Source of the DNA: Aureococcus anophagefferens
Lineage: Eukaryota > Sar > Pelagophyceae > Pelagomonadales > Pelagomonadaceae
DNA length: 64,000 nt
Reading direction: 5' to 3'
NCBI RefSeq assembly: GCF_000186865.1
Contig: NW_008705573.1
Location: 672,983 to 736,982 of the forward strand
Shown here: positions 57,011 to 64,000 of the stretch, piece after piece
How positions within the stretch are numbered: position 1 is the stretch's first letter
Layout of the letters: each line of letters begins with the position of its first letter
Notes under the pieces: model-generated
Seen by the model: the letters and a program-made list of their open reading frames with translations, nothing else
Told to the model about the DNA's origin: nothing
Databases searched by the model: none
Position numbers and translations under genes: made by a program

Positions 57011-59971
57011 CTAGATGGCGTCGCAGGTCCAGTCGCCGTCGCGGAAGGCGAACTCGTGGGAGGGCCAGAAGCGGTAGTCCGTCTTGAGCGTCGTCGCGAC
57101 GACCTGGCCCTGGAGGTCCGACGTCTTGAGGCGGACCGCGTCGCCGTCGCGGACGGACCGCGTCGCGTCGACGAAGGCGTCGAGGTCGGCGACGGCGACG
57201 TCGTTGACCTCGACGATGAAGCGGCAGGCCTTGATGGCGTAGAAGTGGGCCGGCGAGCCGTAGAGGTAGTAGGAGCAGTAGACGCCCGTGCCCGGCGCGC
57301 CCATCTCCGTGACCGCGCGGTGCGGCGCCTGCAGCAGGAGCCCGCACCAGACGACGACGCGCTCCGTGCCCGCGCCGCACTTGACGGCGTCCGTCTTCAG
57401 CGCGACGTCGCGCGCGACGCCCTCGCGCCAGAGCGTTACGGTGACGGAGGCCTCGTCCTTCGCCGCGTCCTCGACGTCGCGGAACGTCGCCGTCGGCGAC
57501 CCGTTGACGGCGAGCACGAGGTCGCCCTCGAGGATGCCGCCGTCGTCCCCCGCGTGGGCGAGCTGGGCCACCGATAAGACTTGGGACCGCGACGGCTGCG
57601 CGGCCTGGAGCTTGCGCACCCACGCCTCGCTCAGCTTCATCGACGTCCGCGCCGTCGACAGCGGCAGCCGCTTGAGCCCGAAGCCCACGGTCCGCAACGG
57701 CGCCGGCTGCGCGCCTTTAGCCGCGGCAAATTTCTCCGCCGCGTAGGCGAGCACGTCGACGGAGACGGCGTGGAACGCCTCGTAGTTCTTCTCGTCGTTC
57801 CAGCTGTAGAACGAGTAGCAGCTCCACGTGGCGACGACGTCGCCGGACGCGTCCACCAAGACGCCGCCGAGCGACTTGTTGAGCACCTGGTCGAACTTGG
57901 CGATCTCCTCGTTGAGCGCGCGGAACCGCGGCACGTGCGCGCTGGCTATATTGACGCAGGAGATCTCCGTCACGGTCACGTGCTGGCTCAGGGACTGGTC
58001 CGGGTTCGTGCGGCAGAGGCCCACGAACTGGAGGCGGTCGCCGACCTTGAGCTGGCTCGGCGTCAGTTTGGCAGCCGTCGGCCGGCAGTCCGGCGCGGCG
58101 CCGGCGAAGTGCGCCGGGTCGTACTGGATGAGCGCGAAGTTGTGCGTCGGGTGGACGAAGCGCACCTTGGCGGGGACCTCGACGGCCGCGGCGAAGGTCA
58201 CGGCGCACTCGCCCAGGGACGTGACGACCGTGTTGCGGTCCACGGCGACGAGGCCCAGCGCCGCGTCGACGACCAAGCCCGCGCCCACAAAGTGCCAGTC
58301 GTGGACGCCGTCGATGGCGTGGAGCACGTCGAAGGACACCTTGCACAAACACGACACGACGGCGTTGGCCTCGGGCGAGTCGTGGCTCCGCTGGAACGTC
58401 GCGGAGCTCCGCTGCAGCGGGGATGGGTTGCGTGGTGTGGGTGCACCACTCACGACAGGCGTCGACGACCAGCAGGCGCGGTACTTGGCGTCGCAGGTGC
58501 CCGCGCGGCACGCGGCGCGCACGTCGGCGAGCGGCGGGTCGGTCCGCGTCCACCGGAGCACGCGGAACCAGCGCGCGTTGTTCCGAATGACCGCGACCTG
58601 CTCGTTGTACTGGTCGCCGATGTTGTAGAAGCGTAGTGTGACGCGCTGGCCGTCGGCGAGCTTGGACGCCGCCGCCTCGAAGGCCGCGAGCGTCGGCGTC
58701 GGCGCGTCGTCGACCGCGACGACGACGCTGTGCGCGGGCACGCCCGCGGCGTCCAGGACGAAGCCCGCGAAGGCGACGTAGACGCCGGACGTGCGGTCCA
58801 GATTGCCGTTGCGCGCCGCGCCGAGGCTCAGCTCGTGGAGCACGCCGGAGCCGAACTCGAGGAAGCTGTTCGGGTTCAACGCGTGGAGCGACTCCGCGCC
58901 GTCCGCGATCGTCAGCGACAGCCGCTTCCCCGCGCGCTCCACGACGAGGTCGAAGGGGGTGTTCTGGCACGTGTCGAGGAACGCCTCCAACCCGTCAAAG
59001 TCCGGGAACTTGTGGGGGCCGAGTTCCACCAAGAGGTCGCCCTCCGCCAGCCCCGCGGCCTCGCCCCGGCCGCCGCGGACGACCTGCTCCACGGCCAACA
59101 ACCCCACGGCCGTGAGCGGGTCGCGGTGCCGCGCGTGGTAGGCGCGGAGCTCGCCCTCCGTCGCGTCGTTGACCCCGAAGCGGCGGATCTCGTCGCAGGT
59201 CAGGTGGCGCCAGACGACGCGGAGCGTGCCGCGCGGCGGCTCGACGCCCGCCTTCAACGCGTCGAGGGCGCGGACGACGGCGTGGAGCGGCAGGTAGTAG
59301 GACGCGCTCGAGTTGTTCGAGCCGCCGGCGTTCAAAGCGACGGCGCGGCCGGAAGAGTCCAAAACGGGCGACCCCGACGAGCCGCCGGACGTGTTCGACG
59401 CCGCGGAGATGTAGAAGGTGTTGAAGTCGTTGAAGCCGTCGGACTGGTAGTGGGGCGCGTTGCGGTCGAGGCGCGCGAGCGTGCCGCTCAGGATCGACAC
59501 CTTCTCGCCCGCGTCGTTGCCGACGACGCGGATCTCCAGCCCCACCTTCGCCTTTTCGGGCGCGAGCTCGATGGCCGCGGCCTGGAGCTCGCCCGCGTAC
59601 TTGAGGTGCGCGGCGTCGAAGTGGAAGAAGCCAAAGTCGTGGACGGGGTCCCGGTAGAGGGGCGTCAGCGGCACCTCCTCCTTGGTGACGAACGTCGCCT
59701 CGGCCCGGATGGGGCCCGTGCCGATGACGTGGCGATTCGTGACGATGATGCCGCGCTCAAAGTCCACGACGAAGCCCGTCGCGTGGGCGCTGCCGGCCTG
59801 GTCCCCGTCGAAGGGCTTGACGTAGTTGACGCGGATGACGACGATGGCCGGCAGCACGCGGTCGAGCATGCGCTCCCAGACGTCGCGCTGCCGCCGCCGC
59901 CACCAGGTCAGCGCCGCGGCGGCGATGAGGGCGCCGGCGGCGGCGACGGCGCGCGCCTGCTGCGGCGCCAT
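57011..59971 (-). CDS. Nma111/Deg7-type HtrA serine protease with PDZ domains
   Basis: 986 aa, close to yeast Nma111 (997). An N-terminal hydrophobic stretch (8-25) is followed by the active trypsin-like domain: T-N-R-H-V-I (His), V-H-D-F-G-F-F (Asp), S-G-G-S-S-G-S-P-V (Ser). PDZ domains follow (L-A-E-G-D-L-L-V-E-L-G). From about residue 560 comes a second, degenerate protease-like half lacking the triad (D-R-N-T-V-V-T, T-H-N-F-A-L-I-Q-Y-D) and more PDZ (I-L-E-G-D-L-V-L-A-V-N-G). This double architecture is diagnostic. In yeast it is nuclear; in plants Deg7 is plastidial. The hydrophobic start here suggests a membrane or organelle location. Confidence 0.88.
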   Translation of the reverse strand: MAPQQARAVAAAGALIAAAALTWWRRRQRDVWERMLDRVLPAIVVIRVNYVKPFDGDQAGSAHATGFVVDFERGIIVTNRHVIGTGPIRAEATFVTKEEVPLTPLYRDPVHDFGFFHFDAAHLKYAGELQAAAIELAPEKAKVGLEIRVVGNDAGEKVSILSGTLARLDRNAPHYQSDGFNDFNTFYISAASNTSGGSSGSPVLDSSGRAVALNAGGSNNSSASYYLPLHAVVRALDALKAGVEPPRGTLRVVWRHLTCDEIRRFGVNDATEGELRAYHARHRDPLTAVGLLAVEQVVRGGRGEAAGLAEGDLLVELGPHKFPDFDGLEAFLDTCQNTPFDLVVERAGKRLSLTIADGAESLHALNPNSFLEFGSGVLHELSLGAARNGNLDRTSGVYVAFAGFVLDAAGVPAHSVVVAVDDAPTPTLAAFEAAASKLADGQRVTLRFYNIGDQYNEQVAVIRNNARWFRVLRWTRTDPPLADVRAACRAGTCDAKYRACWSSTPVVSGAPTPRNPSPLQRSSATFQRSHDSPEANAVVSCLCKVSFDVLHAIDGVHDWHFVGAGLVVDAALGLVAVDRNTVVTSLGECAVTFAAAVEVPAKVRFVHPTHNFALIQYDPAHFAGAAPDCRPTAAKLTPSQLKVGDRLQFVGLCRTNPDQSLSQHVTVTEISCVNIASAHVPRFRALNEEIAKFDQVLNKSLGGVLVDASGDVVATWSCYSFYSWNDEKNYEAFHAVSVDVLAYAAEKFAAAKGAQPAPLRTVGFGLKRLPLSTARTSMKLSEAWVRKLQAAQPSRSQVLSVAQLAHAGDDGGILEGDLVLAVNGSPTATFRDVEDAAKDEASVTVTLWREGVARDVALKTDAVKCGAGTERVVVWCGLLLQAPHRAVTEMGAPGTGVYCSYYLYGSPAHFYAIKACRFIVEVNDVAVADLDAFVDATRSVRDGDAVRLKTSDLQGQVVATTLKTDYRFWPSHEFAFRDGDWTCDAI

Positions 59972-60109
59972 GCAAGAACCTGCGGTCGGCCGCGAGCTGC
60001 GGCCGACCGACGCGCAGCTCGGCTCCTACGTCGCGGTATCGTCCTCGAGATCGAGGCAAGTTGACCTTGGTGCGGCTCAACATCGTCCTGCCGCAGCCCG
60101 GGTCTTACG

Positions 60110-60793
60110 ATGGACAGGATTGAGCGCGGTTTTCTCGAGAAATTACAGGCGCAGCATCGGTCCGGCGACCTCGACGTCGACGCCGAAGAAGTGGTTCGTT
60201 ATCTTGGCGGATGGTGCTCGCCCCTCTATTTTGCGACGAGGCTAGGTTGGTGCACGACCATGCGATGGCTCTTGGATCGCGGGGCCGACCCTCACAAGCG
60301 CGCGGACGACTGGACGCCGCTGCATCGCGCTGGTCACTATTGTCGAAACGAGGCAGCGGTCATCCTGCTCGACGCGGGCGCTGATGTCGATGCCAGCAGA
60401 AAACATGGGGTCCGCCCACTGCACGACGCTATTGACTGCAGATGCGAGGGCACAGCCCTGGGCACTTGCAAGCTGCTCTTGAGTCGCGGCGCGTCCCTCG
60501 ACGTGCGCACTCGCAAAGGCAGAGACGCCGAGGCCTGGGCGCGAATCATCAACAAACCACGTCTAGCCGCGCTTTTCGCCGCCGTCCGCGCGGCCGGCGG
60601 CTGGAAGCCCTACGTGGACGCGCCGCGCCGCGAACTCCTCGCGCTCCGCCGGGAGCTGCCCTCCCTGCGCGAGCGCGGCCGCGCGACGCCGTCGGACAAC
60701 CGCCTCTACGAGCGGCTCTTCCACGATGTGCGCGTCCCCGACGACGTCTTCACCCACGTCTTCTCCTACTGGCGCACGCCCCGCGACGCCTAA
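60110..60793 (+). CDS. Ankyrin-repeat protein
   Basis: 227 aa. Three to four ankyrin repeats lie at residues 35-155: L-L-D-R-G-A-D-P-H-K-R, W-T-P-L-H-R-A-G-H-Y, L-L-D-A-G-A-D-V-D-A, and L-L-L-S-R-G-A-S-L-D-V. The tail (G-G-W-K-P-Y, L-P-S-L-R-E-R-G-R, V-F-S-Y-W-R-T) looks like a conserved non-ankyrin end of an expanded family. It is lower in GC than most neighbours. Binding partner unknown. It is convergent with the coiled-coil gene, with a 2-bp gap between the stop codons. Confidence 0.8.
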   Translation: MDRIERGFLEKLQAQHRSGDLDVDAEEVVRYLGGWCSPLYFATRLGWCTTMRWLLDRGADPHKRADDWTPLHRAGHYCRNEAAVILLDAGADVDASRKHGVRPLHDAIDCRCEGTALGTCKLLLSRGASLDVRTRKGRDAEAWARIINKPRLAALFAAVRAAGGWKPYVDAPRRELLALRRELPSLRERGRATPSDNRLYERLFHDVRVPDDVFTHVFSYWRTPRDA

Positions 60794-60795
60794 GA

Positions 60796-63700
60796 TTAGG
60801 CGAAGAGCGGGTAGGGCTGGCGCTGGAGGAGGCCGTCGCCGAAGGCCGTCGCGCGCCGCCGGTCGCGCGCGAGGCCGCCGTCGCCCGCGGGGATCGCGTA
60901 GCACAGTTCGCCGAGATAGTCGGGTGGGCCGGGTCCCGGGACCGTGACGCGCGGCGTCGTCGCGGGCCGCCGCGGCGAGTCGCCGCTCGCGGGCCGCCGC
61001 GGCGAGTCGCCGCTGGCGAAGAACTGGATCGCGCCCGGCGGGTCCCGCGGCGGGTCGCGCCGCGGCGGCGCCTCGAAGAGGCGCTCGATCGCGCGCGTCG
61101 CCTCCGCGGCCTCGCGGTCCGAGGCGAAGTCGCTGCCGGCGGGCGAGTCCGCGGGCCGCAGCGCCGGCTCGACCTCGTCGAGCACCGCCGGCACGCCGTC
61201 CGGCGCCAGGGCGAGCTCCGCGACGTCGAGGCGCGCCGCGCGGCGCCGGTCCGCGTCGCGCCGCGCCTCGCGCTTGACGAAGGCGACCTCCGCGTCGCTC
61301 TCGTCCTCGGAAGCCTCGTCGTCGTCGCCCCGGGCCCGCCGGAGCTCGCGTGCCGTCGCCACGGCGTCGCGCGCCGTCTTCTTGACCTCCTCGAGGTCCC
61401 GCCGCAAACCGAGCACCGTCGACGACGGCTTCTTCGACGGCAGGACCGTCTCGTACCACGTCCTGTCGCTCGCGGCGTCCGCCTCCGCGCGGCTCCGGCG
61501 GAGCCGCCGCCGCTCCTGTTCCAGCGCGGCCACGCGCCGCGTCGCCGCGCCGACGTCGTCCTCGCGCCTGCGCCGCTCGGCGGCCGCGGCCTTGGTCGCC
61601 GCGGCGCACGCTTCGCGGAGCCGCGCGTTGTCCTTGGCCGCGTCCGCCGCGGCCCCGGCGGCGGTCGCCTCCCGCGCGCGCGCGGCCGCGGCGCCGGCCT
61701 CGGCCGCGGCGAGGCGCGCCTCGAGGGCCGTGACGTCCGCGGACGCGTCGAAGAAGTTGTCGAGCGCGAGCTCCTCGGCCGTCGCCTCGAACGCGAAGAC
61801 CGCGGCCTCGTCGAGCGCGCGCTCGTCGGCCTGCGTCCGCAGCGCTTCCCGCAGCGCGTCGATCTCAGACCGGAGCGCCGCCTCGGACGACGAGAAGAGC
61901 CCCGCCGCGGAGGACCGCGTCTCCCGGAGCTCCGCGACCTCGAGATCGGCCTGGAGCCGCGCGTCCGACTCCGCGTCCAGGGACCGCTTGAGCTCGGCGA
62001 CCTTCGCCTCGGCGTCCGCGAGCTCCATCTCCAGGGCCAGGCGCTCGGCCTTCGAGCGCGAGTCCTCGCGCCGCGCGCGCTCGCGCGCGGCCTCCAGCTC
62101 CAAGCTCGTGTCGTCGCCGTCGAGGCTGTCCCAGTCCGACGGCTCCTTGGCCGCCGCGGCCAGCGCGCCCGCGACGGCCTCGGCGGCCGCGGCGCGGTCC
62201 TCGAGCCGCGCGACCAAAGCCGGGTCCGCCGCGCCGAGGCGCGCGACCTCGCCCTTGTAGACGTCGACGACGTGCTTCGCCTCGGCCTCCTTGGCCGCGG
62301 ACCTGTGTGGAAATCAAATCTTCAACCCGACTTCAATGTGCGCGTAATCGAACGGTTTGGACCAGACTCTTCGACTGCTCTTCGAGAACTCGACGAGAGC
62401 AATCGATTCGTCCAAAAATCAGCCGAATCGACTTCGAATTGGCCGAGCTAGAGAATTCTCAAGTTTGGTCAGGACCACCCAAACCAGTGGTTGATTTCCA
62501 CACTGCCGCGGACTCGGCCGCGAGCGCCGCGAGCTCCGCGGTCACGAGGTCGGCCTCCGACGCCGTGTGCGACATGCGCCGGACCTCGCCCTTGTAGGCG
62601 TTGGCGACGTGCTTCGCCTCCGCGGCGCGCGCGGCGCCCTCCGCGCGGAGCGCGTCGACGATCGCGGCGAGCGCCGCGAGTTCGTCGTCGCGGTTCGCCT
62701 CCGAGAGCGCGGCGGCGTGCGACTCCTGGAGCCGCACCATGGCCGAGAAGTGGGACTCGGGGTCCCAGGAGCTCGCGGCCTCCAGCGAGCCCTGCAGGCG
62801 GCTCACGAGGTCCTCCAAATCCTTCGCGCGCGTCGCCTCGGCGCGCAGCTCCGCGAGCGCCTTCGACTCGTTCTCCTTGGCGTTCGCCGTGGCCAGGGTC
62901 ATCGCGTCGAGCTGCTCCGTCGATTTGCGCCGGATGAGGCCGACGGTCTCGGAACGCTCGGCCTCGCGCGCGTCGCGCGCCGCGGCGTCGGCCGCGTGGT
63001 CCTCCGCGCGGCGGGCCAAGGCGTCCCGGAGCCGCGACGCCTCGGCCTCCGCCGCGGACAAAAGGTTCCGCGCGTCGCTCGCGTCCGCCGCGCGCGCGTC
63101 CAACGCGTAGCGCAGCTCCACCAAAGCTTCCTCCGCGGCGTCGCGGCGCACGCGCTCCGCGTCGAGCTCGGCCGCCGCGGCCGCGCGCGCGTCGGACGCG
63201 GAGGCGGCGTCCGTCGCGCGGAGCGCGTCGCCGCGCCGCGCGTCGGCCAGCGACGCCTCGGCGGCCTCGCGGCGCGCGCGCTCCGCGGCGAGGTCGCGCG
63301 CGAACGCGGCGCGCGCGTCGGCGACGGCGGCGTCGAGCGCCGCGGCGCCCGCGTCCGCGAGCGCGGCCTCGCGCGCCGCCGTCGCGTCGACGTCGCGGCC
63401 CGCGAGATCCTCGAGCTGCGCGACGCGCGCGTCCGCGGCGAAGCGCGCGTCCGCGGCCGCCCGCGCGACCCGCGCGGCCTCGGCCTCGGCCGCGGCCGTC
63501 TTTGCGCGCTCCGCCTCGAGGCCCCGAGTCCGGCCCGCGAGCGCGACGCGCAGCCGCTCCGCCTCCGCCTCGACCGCCGCGCGCGCGGCCGTCTCGACGC
63601 CGAGCCGCTCCAGCGCGTCGACGTACTGGTGCTCGACCTCGAGCGCCTTGCCGGGCGTCACGGGGCTCGTCGGCGGGCCGAGCGGCCGCTTCGCGTTCTC

Positions 63701-63977
63701 GCGCGCGTCCCGCAGCGACGTCAGCGCCGCGGCGTGCGACGCCCGCAGCGCCGACAGCGCCGCGTCGCCCTCGTCGACGCGCCGCTCCAGGTCCCGGGCG
63801 CGGCGCGCGCCGGTCTCGACGCGCCGCGCGAGGTCGTCGCGCGCGTCCGTCAGCGATTTGACGTCCGCGGCCAGCCCCGCCGCGGCGTCGCGCTCCGCGC
63901 GGAGCAGCGCCGTCGCGTCGCGCTCCGCGGCGTCCATGACGTCGCGCGTCGACGCGAGCTCCTTGGACGCGACGACG
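60796..63977 (-). CDS. Long coiled-coil protein, 5'-partial, introner-split
   Basis: Exon 2 is 62302-60796 (about 500 aa); the preceding exon runs from 62514 up to at least 63977, where unknown bases begin. The first ATG seen in frame is at 63937, but coding continues above it. It is almost entirely Ala/Glu/Arg/Asp heptad coiled coil. A motif E-A-K-H-V-x-x-x-Y-K-G-E-V occurs once on each side of the introner. The C-terminal 200 residues are less helical, with the repeat G-D-S-P-R-R-P-A (60957-61020) and an aromatic end. A cytoskeletal or structural role is inferred. Confidence 0.68.
60957..61020 (-). repeat. Tandem 30-bp repeat in coiled-coil gene tail
   Basis: Two adjacent copies of a GC-rich unit code the repeated S-G-D-S-P-R-R-P-A segment. 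Confidence 0.75.
62303..62513 (-). mobile_element. Introner family B copy 5 (211-bp intron, forward)
   Basis: Perfect duplication GTCCGCGG on the coding strand (62506-62513 and 62295-62302). This is the same 8-mer as at family A copy 4. Termini are CAGTGTGGAAATC and GATTTCCACACAG. GT-AG, phase 2, restoring A-A-E-S-A-A-K-E. Confidence 0.92.
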
Positions 63978-64000
63978 NNNNNNNNNNNNNNNNNNNNNNN
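63978..64000. other. Unknown bases at window end
   Basis: 23 N; the upstream part of the coiled-coil gene lies beyond. Confidence 0.99.

Overview
The window looks like nuclear DNA of a very GC-rich, gene-dense photosynthetic stramenopile. The best match is a pelagophyte close to Aureococcus anophagefferens. The identification rests on three points. (i) There are eleven near-identical introns of about 190-212 bp, with terminal inverted repeats and 8-bp target duplications, like the introner elements described for Aureococcus and Micromonas. (ii) Several N-termini resemble heterokont plastid presequences (a signal peptide followed by an A-F/L-x-P motif). (iii) The gene repertoire is typical, with Hint-domain, FN2, ShK-like, FG-GAP and ankyrin proteins. 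The species is inferred; the introns and genes are read from the sequence.

Layout. About 38 protein genes fill the 64 kb on both strands, most of them separated by less than 200 bp. Several convergent pairs end within 1-11 bp of each other, and one pair overlaps in its stop codons. 1-20 kb: a plastid-type coiled-coil protein (partial), a Hint protein, ribosomal protein eS21, a C69 dipeptidase, a PDZ-like scaffold, an NTF2/SOUL protein, a thioredoxin-fold protein, a WD40 propeller, a GH63-like glycosidase, a GST, a bestrophin and two Ala-rich proteins. 20-38 kb: a BART-domain protein, an OGT-like TPR glycosyltransferase with an added C-terminal domain, a RING protein with three tandem repeats, an inositol-3-phosphate synthase fused to a PfkB-type kinase, a beta-helix membrane protein, TspO, a sulfotransferase-like protein, an APH-like kinase and a UQCRC2-like subunit. 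38-52 kb: surface or secretory proteins, namely an eight-exon cupredoxin/ShK-like gene, a SEA-like/LamG/FG-GAP type II membrane protein, a large EGF/YWTD protein and two tandem FN2-transmembrane paralogues. 51-64 kb: a PhyH dioxygenase, a Sel1/AT-hook protein, a TauE/SafE transporter carrying three introners, a FUN14-like duplicated protein, a Nma111/Deg7-type protease, an ankyrin protein and a long coiled-coil protein that runs off the window.

The striking system is the introner set. There are two families: A (six copies, 199-200 bp, all in one orientation relative to the host gene) and B (five copies, 189-212 bp, both orientations). They share an internal 20-bp core. In every copy the 5' splice site is the first two bases (GT, or GC in two cases) of the left target-site duplication. 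The 3' splice site is the AG ending the element's terminal repeat. The tandem FN2 paralogues carry A elements at different positions, which is direct evidence that introns were gained after the duplication.

Limits: exon structures were deduced by eye from reading-frame continuity and protein plausibility, without transcripts. Two assembly gaps and three apparent single-base frameshifts are flagged.
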